This document shows positions 47,001-54,078 of a DNA stretch of 64,000 nucleotides, in pieces. The notes beneath the pieces were generated by a model. It saw only the letters and a program-made list of their open reading frames with translations, made no database searches and was not told the origin of the DNA. Made by a program: the position numbers and the translations under genes. Source of the stretch: Mycolicibacterium moriokaense (GTDB taxonomy: Bacteria; Actinomycetota; Actinomycetes; Mycobacteriales; Mycobacteriaceae); contig NZ_QQBJ01000002.1 in the NCBI RefSeq assembly GCF_003347205.1, positions 310,001 through 374,000 of the forward strand, given 5' to 3'. Positions within the stretch are counted from its first letter, which is position 1, and every line of letters begins with the position of its first letter.

Positions 47001-47503
47001 AGGCTCTCGCAATCGCGGCCGGCGGATCGGGCGGTGACGGCGGTCCGGGCGCGATCCCGGGCGTGGGCGGTCCCGGCGGCGGTGCGATCGCACTGCTTTC
47101 CGCCACCGGCGGTCCTGGCGGTGTCGGCAGCATCGACGGTTTCGACGGGCCGTCGCTCGCGCTTCCCCTGGACGCCCTCGGGAGCCTGGGCGGACTGACC
47201 GGTACGCAGAGCACCGCTACCCCATTCGTTGCTACGGGCAACGGCCAGGGCGCCGATCCGAACAAGTTGACCAACTCCGGTATCAGCGGCGCACTGACGG
47301 GCGGGGGAACCAAGCTGAACAGCATCCTCAACCCGACCAGCGGCGGCAACAAGGTCACACCTGGCAGCGGCGCCGTGAAGGACGCCATCACCAACAATCC
47401 CGTGAGCAAAGCGATCCAGAACACGATCGATCACGTGAAGGACGCTGTCAGCAACGCCACCGGTGGCGGCTCGACTACCAGCGGCGAAAACTCCAGCCAG
47501 TAA
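44060..47503 (+). CDS. PGRS-repeat (Gly-Gly-Ala/Gly-Gly-Asn) exported protein lacking a PE domain
   Basis: 1147 aa. Instead of the 110-residue PE domain it has a basic N-terminus (TARRVAGG) and a Sec-like hydrophobic segment with cleavage near TAKAAPC (about residue 61). From about residue 135 to 1045 it is dominated by GGxGG repeats such as NGGAGGNGGDG, interrupted by Thr/Asp/Tyr-rich insertions at about 255-320, 385-480 and 785-870. The C-terminal 100 residues are Ser/Thr/Asn-rich with an amphipathic stretch VSKAIQNTIDHVKDAVSNA. Glycine-rich repeats of this kind form polyglycine-II sheets in other proteins. Surface role likely. A strong hairpin terminator follows at 47523. Confidence 0.85.
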   Translation: MSQHNNAYVPPALRAAGPKHEAPKNHTARRVAGGAIVSAALATGLAGLGSLSGLNTGTAKAAPCASNDIQCLAAEGGAELFGGGDGSLFGTGVTFAATQADNFAFLDPLNLVGPGGLLIGNGLDAQELDPACTENCRGGDGGLILGNGGAGYNGGAGGNAGLIGNGGAGGSIIATNVVTATDTDTATGKTGGAGGAGGALIGWGGAGGNGGDAVTEQGDATGGKGGAGGNSGLFGGGGAGGLGGNASSIGGGSTKLVTPSHIDYDVPDSPTPAFKGSYTVANPLYPKYSSNPTITFTYDIPATVTTTDKYDDITTTTTGIAAGNATGGEGGAGGASGLIGQGGAGGGGGNGTTVSVANLGKGGAGGAGGAGGRLFGGGGSGGAGGDGINNGSDQTTIVQTDTTTDRTTYYDSGPFKGLEVGTLKSGSNTLPGGGTANCSSSCVLQDQATALAVKGLQPDDFKSTTSDPSVVNVAGPAEGGAGGIGGDAGLVGNGGTGGPGGDGTTASKIADGTGGDGGAGGKGGPLAGNGGGGGAGGTGTGLLRGIGGDGGAGGLTGLFGFGGTGGAGGLGNGTGESVDSKGKVTPFGTGIGGTGGIGGFGAVFGGGGGAGGEGRGTLVGKGGLGGDGADSNVFGGKGGLGGAGTGTDQQIVVGLLTTTGSTGTGGGGGNGGQGIFGGGGGDGGSGTGAAAGTGGAGGIGGIGNLLGGKGGNGGDGTATGIFTGLSLSGPTGKGGIGGLGGGGLFGGGGGNGGDATGFNASAGNGGAGADGVILGGNGGAGGTRTYTNILGLIDLSAINPADLGGIGSGDISGLADLINTGADAKGGDGGSGLIGGAGGAGGKGIFSLGGLFGGVTDGGTDTTGGLGDLFGGFDLGSIFDISNLTIETGGQGGKGGDGTLIGGLGGRGGNAGSLGSSFPFLPNSLLSVGGDGGDGGDSGLIGGMGGLGGNALALGLGFGGDAGDGGGGLIGGAGGLGGWAEALAIAAGGSGGDGGPGAIPGVGGPGGGAIALLSATGGPGGVGSIDGFDGPSLALPLDALGSLGGLTGTQSTATPFVATGNGQGADPNKLTNSGISGALTGGGTKLNSILNPTSGGNKVTPGSGAVKDAITNNPVSKAIQNTIDHVKDAVSNATGGGSTTSGENSSQ

Positions 47504-47522
47504 CCCTACGAATAGTCCACTG

Positions 47523-47554
47523 CGCGTGGTCGGCCCGATCGGGTCGGCCACGCG
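47523..47554 (+). terminator. Intrinsic terminator after the PGRS gene
   Basis: Near-perfect 16-bp palindromic stem: CGCGTGGTCGGCCCGA (47523-47538) against TCGGGTCGGCCACGCG (47539-47554) with two G-T pairs, followed by TGGTGCTTTT. It starts 20 bp after the stop codon. Confidence 0.7.
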
Positions 47555-47593
47555 TGGTGCTTTTCGGTGTCCGCCTCTGCGACGATTGGTTCG

Positions 47594-47785
47594 ATGAAGA
47601 AGTACTGGAACCTCACCGAAGGTGTCGGCCTCGGCATCGCCGGTCTGGTGGTCAGCTTCCTCGGATGGGCCGGCGACGGCTACAAGTGGATCATCATCGC
47701 CCTCAGCGGCGCAGCCATCGTCGCCTCCGTCGCGCTGTTCCTCTTTCAGCGCAGCCGCGATAAGGCCGACGGCTCGACGGAGTAA
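47594..47785 (+). CDS. Small two-helix membrane protein
   Basis: 63 aa from ATG 47594 (MKKYWNLTEG). Two hydrophobic segments, VGLGIAGLVVSFLGWAG and WIIIALSGAAIVASVALFLF, and a charged C-terminus. A GTG at 47567 would add nine residues. It sits just after the PGRS terminator, so it may have its own weak promoter. Widespread type of small mycobacterial membrane protein; function unknown. Confidence 0.6.
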   Translation: MKKYWNLTEGVGLGIAGLVVSFLGWAGDGYKWIIIALSGAAIVASVALFLFQRSRDKADGSTE

Positions 47786-47880
47786 ACCTCAGCCGCGTAA
47801 TCCTCACCGCCCCAGCCCGACTCGCCGTCATCACGAAAGCAGCCGAGCCGTTCGCGGACCAACCGATGCGGCGACCTCGC

Positions 47881-50800
47881 CTACATCTCGAGTACGCCCC
47901 CAGACGATGACGACCCCAGCGTCGGTGCAACGCTGACGAACGGGTCACCCGAGAGCGGGGTGAATGTCGCCAAACCGTCGTCGTCGATCGTCATCGCGAA
48001 CACCGCCCAGTACCGCTCTGTGCCGGTGTCGTCAGCATCTTTCGCCGGTAGCTCGAATGCATACAGAGTCTGACCGCTGCCCTGATCTTTGATGGTCACC
48101 GTCGTGGCAGACGTGATCAACCCGCCGTCGTTGGAGAAGTTGTCGACGTAGTAGAGGTAGGTGCCGGGGCTCAGTCGATTGAAGGAGATGACCTCGGGGC
48201 CGCCCCCATCGCGGTCGTCGACATTCAGGTCGGCACCGGTCTCGTCGCCAACCGTCCATGTTGGGTTCCCGTAATACACGTGGAATGTGCCGTCGTCGGT
48301 GGCACCGAGAAGGTGAGCGTCCAAGTCCGCCGGCTGCGAGCCCCAGGCCAGGGTGATCGTGATCGGCGCATCGGTGGTCACGGCGGATTCTTTCACCAGC
48401 GAGATGGCACGTGCTTCGGGGTTGGCCACAAGAACGGTGTTGGTTCCCGGTGCGACGGCAACGCCCGTGGCAGCACCGGTCTGGATCGCATCGAGCACCG
48501 TCAGTTGGCGAAGCCCCACCACCGACACGCGCTGGTCTGCGGCGCTGGTGACGTATGCACGACCGAGGTCGTCGCTGATCGTCAACGCCGTTGCGTCGCG
48601 GCCGACTTGAACGCTCCGCCCCTCCGTCAACATGCCACTTTCGGGGTCGACGTTGATTCTCACCAGCCTCGCTGTGCCGGCATCTGCGCTGGCGACAGTC
48701 GCATACAAGGTGCCGTCCGCTCCCACTTCCAATGCGGTGATCTCATCGCCCGACTCGAGGGTGATGTCCATGTCCGCCCGGTGCACGAGTTCCGTCGTCG
48801 CGACGGCTGTCGCGTCGGCGTCACCGACGAAGCGGGCCGTGGCAACGGGTTGCTTCCTCAGCACCGAGATCTTGTTGCCGCTGGCGACATATACCGTCTG
48901 GCTGCCGGGTGCCACGGCAAGCTTCGGCGAACCGCTGACGGCGGTCGCAGTGGCGTCTGCTGCCAGGAAGACTGTGCGGGTGTCGACGCGACTGACCACC
49001 TCTCTTCTCGCGGCGTCGATTTCGTAGACGGCTCCGCTGGAGTCGACGGCGTAGACCACCTCGGCGGTCGGTACCCGGCGGTCGACGGCCACATCGGTCA
49101 CGTCGTCGAAACGGTAAGCGAGACCGGTTCTGACGTCGGTCACCCGCCCGAGGTCAGCGCCCGTTTCAAGATCGATGACGGCCATGGTGTCGGCGTCGTC
49201 GGGGTTGTCCGAGGTCACGTCCGCGTACCCATATCCGGCGTCCAGGGCTATGTGACCCACATCGAAGGTGACGTCGACGCCTGCGCCCACGCTCCAGCCC
49301 TCGTCCTGGTCATAATCGAGCCATGTCAGGGTGCCGTCTTCGTTACGGATGACTCCGCGGTCGCCGTCGTATCCGAACTCCACATCGACTGGCGTCGCGT
49401 CGCCCGTTGATATGGAGCCCGTGTTGCCCAAGCCGCTGATGGTCACCGAGACTGTCGCGGTCGCGCTGGCGCCCTGGGAATCGGTAACGGTATAGGTGAA
49501 TGCATCGTTCGCCGTCTGACCGGACAACAGGGCGGCCTGCGTCTCTGGGGAGGGTGTGTAGGTGATGGTGGTCCCCGTGACGGTCGCGGTGCCCTTGGTG
49601 CCTTGCACGACCTCGATGCGGTGTCGGTCGCCGAGGTCGGGGTCGACGACCTGCACCAAGATCGCTCCCATCTGGTCCTCTCGGATACTGAGCGCTGAAT
49701 CCTGCACCACCGGTGGGTCGTTGACGCCGATGAGGCTGATCGACACCGTTGCCGTGCTCGTCGCCCCACTTCGGTCGGACATGGTGTAGCTGAAGCTATC
49801 GGTTTGGGCTTCGTCTGCGGCCAAGGCGTCGGCGCGAGAGTCAGGGGTGTACGTGAGAGTGCCGTCGCCGTTGTCCGTCACTGTGCCGTAACGACCTTGG
49901 GTGACCCCGGTGATGGTCTTGGTATCACCGTGATCGGGGTCGACATCGTTGGCCAACACGTCGATCACCGTGCCGCCGGCGTCTTCGCTGACCGGGTTGT
50001 TGACTTCGTCGTTGACCGCTGTGGGAGCGTCGTTGACGCCTTTGAGGGTGACAGTGACCGTCGCCGTATCGGTGTGGCCGCGGCCGAAGAAGCCGAGGAA
50101 GCCGTGCAGGTGCCACGGGCTGTCGGCGTCGCTGACTGTGTACGTGAAAGTGTCGGTGGCTATTTCGTCCGCGGCCAGGGCATCGGCGGCGGCGTTCGGG
50201 GTATACGTGACGGTGGTTCCGTCAAAGGTGACGTTGCCATACATGCCGTTTGTGACCCCGGTGACCTTGACTGTGTCGTCATCTCTGTCGTTGGCCCGCG
50301 GATCGAAGGTCAGCGGTGTGTCTTCATCGGTGGCGACCGCGTCGTCCCGGGCAACCGGGGTGCGGTTGAAATAGGTGCGGTGGATCTGCTCGATCTCACG
50401 TCGTACGAAGGCGAGCACCGCCCAGGTGAAGGTGGCGGGCGCGGGCGCCGGCGTCGCGGGCGACGTGAGCGACGGCGCGAGACCAACCGCGGCAAGGAAT
50501 CCCGACACCAACGCCACCGGTCTGACGGCGACGCGAGCAGGAGCGGCGGGTGGCTCCGGGGTCGCAGCGGTAGCGGCCGCCGGCCGAAGCGGCGAAACGG
50601 TAACCGCCCGGGCCGCTCTCGCTCGATTCACGATGACCGGCGTCGCTGCAGAGGTCGCCGGCGTAACCGACTTGGCGTCCACGGCCCTTTGGCGAACGGC
50701 AGGCGCGCGCGTCGTCGTGGCAGCGCCAACCGCGGTCGCGGGCAGGGATGGTGTCGGCAGCATAGTTCTATCTGAAACGCGCTGCCGGGCAGCATCGTCG

Positions 50801-51297
50801 GTTGATCGACGCACGATCACCGTGCGCGCACGGGGCGAACGGGTGGTAGCGCCGCCGACCGCACCCTCTTCTGCCTTGGCCTCGGCGACGGTGTTTCCTG
50901 AGGCTTCGATCTGTTCGGCAGAACTCTCTACGGGGTCGTTTTGTTGCTGAGTGTCCCGGCGTTCGGCTGCCCTCGGGCGGCCGAACCGCGGCGGTCGGGC
51001 CGATTGGGCGGTACCGCCCGCGAACGCTTTGATCATTCCGGGTACGTCCGAAGCCCGACTATGACGTCGTTGGCTCGTCGAGTCCGCCGCTGCCGCACCG
51101 GCACCATCCGTCGGCGTCGCGTCGGTTGTGGTCGTATTGGTCGATTCGTCGGCGTACGCAATCCCGGGCGTACTCGCGATTGCAAAACCCACTCCCAGTG
51201 AGACGGCCAGCGCGCCCACCCGACCGACATAGCGTGCGTATCGCAGGCCCAAAATCGGCCGTAGCGACGTTGAGAATTGAATGCTTGATGACGACAT
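47881..51297 (-). CDS. Large exported protein with tandem Ig/cadherin-like repeats, propeller-like region and YfaP-like C-terminus
   Basis: 1138 aa. ATG 51297 has a strong GGGAGG ribosome site. Signal region RYVGRVGALAVSLGVGFAIA, cleavage near GIAYADE. An Ala/Thr/Arg-rich linker (to about residue 330) is followed by three VCBS/cadherin-type repeats (VARDDAVATDEDTPLTF, AVNDEVNNPVSEDAGG, VQDSALSIREDQMG), a beta-propeller-like section with blades such as DEITALEVGADGTLYATV, and a C-terminal domain (ITLAWGSQPADLDAHL, FHVYYGN, DDRDGGGPEVISF) resembling YfaP/DUF2135. The linker element WAVLAFVRREIEQ recurs as WALLAWTRREFER in the two-propeller protein, so the two are modular relatives. Confidence 0.85.
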   Translation of the reverse strand: MSSSSIQFSTSLRPILGLRYARYVGRVGALAVSLGVGFAIASTPGIAYADESTNTTTTDATPTDGAGAAAADSTSQRRHSRASDVPGMIKAFAGGTAQSARPPRFGRPRAAERRDTQQQNDPVESSAEQIEASGNTVAEAKAEEGAVGGATTRSPRARTVIVRRSTDDAARQRVSDRTMLPTPSLPATAVGAATTTRAPAVRQRAVDAKSVTPATSAATPVIVNRARAARAVTVSPLRPAAATAATPEPPAAPARVAVRPVALVSGFLAAVGLAPSLTSPATPAPAPATFTWAVLAFVRREIEQIHRTYFNRTPVARDDAVATDEDTPLTFDPRANDRDDDTVKVTGVTNGMYGNVTFDGTTVTYTPNAAADALAADEIATDTFTYTVSDADSPWHLHGFLGFFGRGHTDTATVTVTLKGVNDAPTAVNDEVNNPVSEDAGGTVIDVLANDVDPDHGDTKTITGVTQGRYGTVTDNGDGTLTYTPDSRADALAADEAQTDSFSYTMSDRSGATSTATVSISLIGVNDPPVVQDSALSIREDQMGAILVQVVDPDLGDRHRIEVVQGTKGTATVTGTTITYTPSPETQAALLSGQTANDAFTYTVTDSQGASATATVSVTISGLGNTGSISTGDATPVDVEFGYDGDRGVIRNEDGTLTWLDYDQDEGWSVGAGVDVTFDVGHIALDAGYGYADVTSDNPDDADTMAVIDLETGADLGRVTDVRTGLAYRFDDVTDVAVDRRVPTAEVVYAVDSSGAVYEIDAARREVVSRVDTRTVFLAADATATAVSGSPKLAVAPGSQTVYVASGNKISVLRKQPVATARFVGDADATAVATTELVHRADMDITLESGDEITALEVGADGTLYATVASADAGTARLVRINVDPESGMLTEGRSVQVGRDATALTISDDLGRAYVTSAADQRVSVVGLRQLTVLDAIQTGAATGVAVAPGTNTVLVANPEARAISLVKESAVTTDAPITITLAWGSQPADLDAHLLGATDDGTFHVYYGNPTWTVGDETGADLNVDDRDGGGPEVISFNRLSPGTYLYYVDNFSNDGGLITSATTVTIKDQGSGQTLYAFELPAKDADDTGTERYWAVFAMTIDDDGLATFTPLSGDPFVSVAPTLGSSSSGGVLEM

Positions 51298-51866
51298 GGT
51301 GCCTCCCGACTCGACCGAACAAGTGGAGCTTGGCATTACTGAGAGGCCGGTCGCGGGCGAATAAAGTAATGGCCGTATATCCGGCGCTTGCGCAACTAAG
51401 TCAGCGGACGATCGAGCGTTCGCCTTGCAACGTCGCGAGCGCGATCGATAGCAAACACGCCTCCTTACAGCGAAAACGCCGTTCCCGAGCAGTAACTTGG
51501 TTGAGAGGTTGGCGATTCCGACGCATTGGGCTAAATTATCTACGACAGTCGCAGCAATCAATGTCACTTCGCTTGCAAATTTAGCAAAAGGGCGGAAATT
51601 CGCGAAATTCACATACTCGTTGGTTTGTTTCAGCAAATCGATTGACGTGTGCGACAATAATCTCATCGATTCCTTAAGATGCTCGCCTTCGCGCGAGTCG
51701 AAGACCTTCCGGAACTGCGATCGGATTGCATTCAAATCAGGGGCTTCCCATCGTCGCGCCAAGGCGAGCACGCACCGCAACTCGCGGGCCGACAAATGTA
51801 AAAATTCGGTCTCCGCCGCGGTTCCGCAAGCTAGCCTTTACCGGAAATTAACGCTGTTGCAGAAAG
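51298..51866. other. Divergent intergenic region between two envelope-protein genes
   Basis: 569 bp, clearly AT-richer than its surroundings between 51520 and 51850. No supported gene, although frames on both strands stay open for more than 100 codons without normal mycobacterial codon bias. It contains the promoter-like element at 51575-51589 and would give the - strand gene a leader of about 270 nt. Repeated CGCGAAATTC/GGAAATTCGCG sequence near 51592-51610 forms a small inverted repeat. Confidence 0.45.
51575..51589 (-). promoter_or_regulatory. Extended -10 promoter element for the Ig-like/propeller gene
   Basis: The - strand reads TTTTGCTAAATTTGC, with TGC-TAAATT as extended -10 (hexamer 51578-51583). 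It is nearly the same as TTTGCTATATTTGC upstream of the repeat protein at 53717-53730. Confidence 0.5.
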
Positions 51867-52445
51867 GTGCTCGGGCTCCCGCTGATGCCTCCTGACAAGA
51901 CTCCGCCGCATCGGCTTACCCCACCGTGGGCGTTCCCTAATCTCGACGCCGCGCTCGCGGTGCGCGGAATCGCGATCAAGGCAGCCAGCACTCCCTGCAA
52001 GGCGCCGGTGACCGACGCCGATGAACCGCCTATCGATGCGGACGAGCGTTCGCAGCCACATCCCGCGGCGTTCGCAGGAGCCGTGCTCGCACTGGTGTTG
52101 ATCGGCCTGCTCGTCTTCGCAGTGGTCAAGGTGTCCGGTGATTCGGTCCGGCCTGCCAGAGACCCCATGAATGTGCCTGCCTCCAACGCAGCCGCGCCGG
52201 CCTCGCTTCCCGCCGCACCGTCGGAACCTGCTGTGGCAGCACAAGCACCTGACGTAGCGGCGCCTCAATTCGTGGTGGCTCCCCCCGCCTCGCCGTTGCC
52301 GCCACCGCCGATGGCACCCGCTGACGCGTCAACCGCGACCGCCCAGACGATAGTCACCGAACCGCAGCAGCAGGAGATCGCACCGCTGGACAGCTTGCGG
52401 TCGTGGCTGCACGAACGCTTTCCGCAGGTGTTCGCCACCCCTTAG
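51867..52445 (+). CDS. Single-pass membrane protein with Pro/Ala-rich tail
   Basis: 192 aa (186 if ATG 51885 is used). A cytosolic part of about 70 residues, one membrane helix (AAFAGAVLALVLIGLLVFAVV), then an extracytoplasmic Pro/Ala-rich linker and a short C-terminal segment LDSLRSWLHERFPQVF that looks amphipathic. AGAAAGG is near the GTG start. Divergent from the Ig-like giant and convergent with the repeat protein gene (22 bp apart). The terminal motif DxLRxWLxExFP could be a docking element. No family recognised. Confidence 0.7.
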   Translation: MLGLPLMPPDKTPPHRLTPPWAFPNLDAALAVRGIAIKAASTPCKAPVTDADEPPIDADERSQPHPAAFAGAVLALVLIGLLVFAVVKVSGDSVRPARDPMNVPASNAAAPASLPAAPSEPAVAAQAPDVAAPQFVVAPPASPLPPPPMAPADASTATAQTIVTEPQQQEIAPLDSLRSWLHERFPQVFATP

Positions 52446-52467
52446 GCGGACCTAACGCTCCCGGCGG

Positions 52468-53556
52468 TCAGGGGAAGACGCTGATTACGGCGCCTTCGCC
52501 GACGATCCATGTGCTCGCGTACGGTTTAGAGGCGGTGCCATCATTTGCGGTGGCGATGACGGCACCGGTCCCGATGACAGTTCCGTGGTTGGTGGCGGTC
52601 GCAGTGTTGTTGGTCAAGTTCATGCCGGAGCCCGCTGTCGCCTGAATCGCGTTGGTGCCCTGTACGGTTCCGTCGCTGGTAATCGTCGCGGTGTTGTTGG
52701 TGTTGTTGTTTCCGTCGCCCGCGGAAGCGATCACACTGCCGTCGAGGGTGCCGGTGTTGGAGACGGTGGCGACGTTGCTGCTGTTGTTGGTTCCGACACC
52801 CGCGGATGCGGTGCTGTTATCGGCGGTGACGGATGCCGTGTTGTTGACGCTGCCCGCACCGCCGGCGTCCGCCGTGCTGTTGTCGCCGGTCACTTCCGCT
52901 GAGCTGGTGGTCCCGGTCACGCTCGCCGTGCTGACGTTTCCACTGACCCGCGCGACATTGCCGCTGCCCTGCGCGGACGCGTGGCTGTTGTCGCCCATCA
53001 CGGTCACGTTGTTGCAGCCCGACACCTGCATACCGCGGCACTGAACAGTCGCGGAACCGGCGGGCGTGAGCGCCGTGCCGCTGCTGTTGTTTCCGCGCAC
53101 GACCACCCGGTTGAAGCTGCCGCCGGTGGCGCTGGCTTTGCTGTTGTCCCCGAAGACCACCGCGGTGTTGAAGTTGCCGCCGGTGGCTTCGGCAGTGCTG
53201 TTGTTACCGAATGCCACTGCCCCACTGAGGAATCCGCTGGCCGTCGCGGTGCTGTTGTCGCCGCGCGCGATCGCGATCGAGAAGGGCTCCGACGTCGCAC
53301 TCGCTGTCCCGTGCTGTGCCAGTTGCACACCGCCGATCGACACGCTGAAGTTGCCGCGCGAGTTGGTCGAATTGACTGTCGTGGCGGCCGAATCGGTGGA
53401 GACATCGGCGGAGGCCTGCCACGGCACAGCAGCCAGTCCGACGCCGATGCCCAATGCCACCGCGAGTCCCCCGATGCGCCCGACGCTCGGACCGATTGCC
53501 GCTGCAGGAGCACGGTGTCGGCCCGTGCCGGCGACGAGGACGTGTGTGGTGGTCAT
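52468..53556 (-). CDS. Exported Asn/Gly/Ser/Thr repeat protein (beta-solenoid-like)
   Basis: 362 aa. N-terminal signal region with the family-like core SVGRIGGLAVALGIGVGLA and cleavage near ASADVS. The mature chain is made of short repeats of the type GDNSTATA, GNNSTAEA, GDNSKASA and NNTATIT, about every 8-20 residues, reminiscent of YadA-head or other left-handed beta-roll proteins. Two Cys in QCRGMQVSGC form a small loop. The C-terminus TWIVGEGAVISVFP is hydrophobic. Similar signal region to 47881-51297. Probably a cell-surface protein; repeat-based, so database matches would be low-complexity. Confidence 0.75.
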   Translation of the reverse strand: MTTTHVLVAGTGRHRAPAAAIGPSVGRIGGLAVALGIGVGLAAVPWQASADVSTDSAATTVNSTNSRGNFSVSIGGVQLAQHGTASATSEPFSIAIARGDNSTATASGFLSGAVAFGNNSTAEATGGNFNTAVVFGDNSKASATGGSFNRVVVRGNNSSGTALTPAGSATVQCRGMQVSGCNNVTVMGDNSHASAQGSGNVARVSGNVSTASVTGTTSSAEVTGDNSTADAGGAGSVNNTASVTADNSTASAGVGTNNSSNVATVSNTGTLDGSVIASAGDGNNNTNNTATITSDGTVQGTNAIQATAGSGMNLTNNTATATNHGTVIGTGAVIATANDGTASKPYASTWIVGEGAVISVFP

Positions 53557-54078
53557 GACGGCTTCTCCGATCGCAATCGCGCGAACAATTCGTGTTTGCG
53601 GAAAAGCGCGCCGCGGTCCAGCGCTATCGGGCGACCGCTCCTCAAACCCTGTGCTTGTCGAGCATATGCGCGTAAATAAGCGCGCATGTCAATATTCGGC
53701 AATTAGACCGGATCCAGCAAATATAGCAAACTCATCGATTCCAACAATTCGGCAATTTACTGCAACATTCAACTGCGAGTACAAGTTCAGCAATAAAATC
53801 GGCCCTGAAATCCGGCGAACCCGTTTGCGGGCTCGTGACCGGTGCACCGGCGCTGAAGAAGGCGCGGTTCGGGTCTTGGCGCGGCGTCCCCCGTCGGCAC
53901 GGCACAGATACGAGCGACCCGCCACTGTCCTGGTTGCTGAGCCAACACCGGGACAGCAACTAAGCGCGCCGAAAGTGCGCTTTCGCAACAAAATCGCAAC
54001 CCAACCACAGTCTTTCCGTAGCCGCGTCGGCAATTTGCCATGCCACACTTTGGCGAGCTCATCGTCGTCAGGAGGCTC
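53557..54078. other. Divergent intergenic region between the repeat protein and lipP
   Basis: 522 bp. The part from 53690 to 53820 is AT-rich with the promoter-like element of the repeat protein. The part from 53820 to 54060 is GC-rich without a start-bearing gene, and lipP begins after the AGGAGG site at 54070-54075. No repeat, RNA gene or integrase remnant recognised, although this is the junction back to conserved gene order. Confidence 0.45.
53717..53730 (-). promoter_or_regulatory. Extended -10 promoter element for the repeat-protein gene
   Basis: The - strand reads TTTGCTATATTTGC, with TGC-TATATT as extended -10 (hexamer 53720-53725), about 165 bp before ATG 53556. Shares 12 of 14 or more positions with the element at 51575-51589. 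Confidence 0.5.

Noticed and set aside
44060-47503. Annotation as PE_PGRS
   Set aside because: The N-terminal 110 residues lack the PE motif and PE-domain pattern; only the PGRS-like repeats are present.
29214-54078. Genomic island with integrase or IS element
   Set aside because: No transposase, integrase, phage or plasmid gene could be recognised; the island idea is retained only as a synteny observation.
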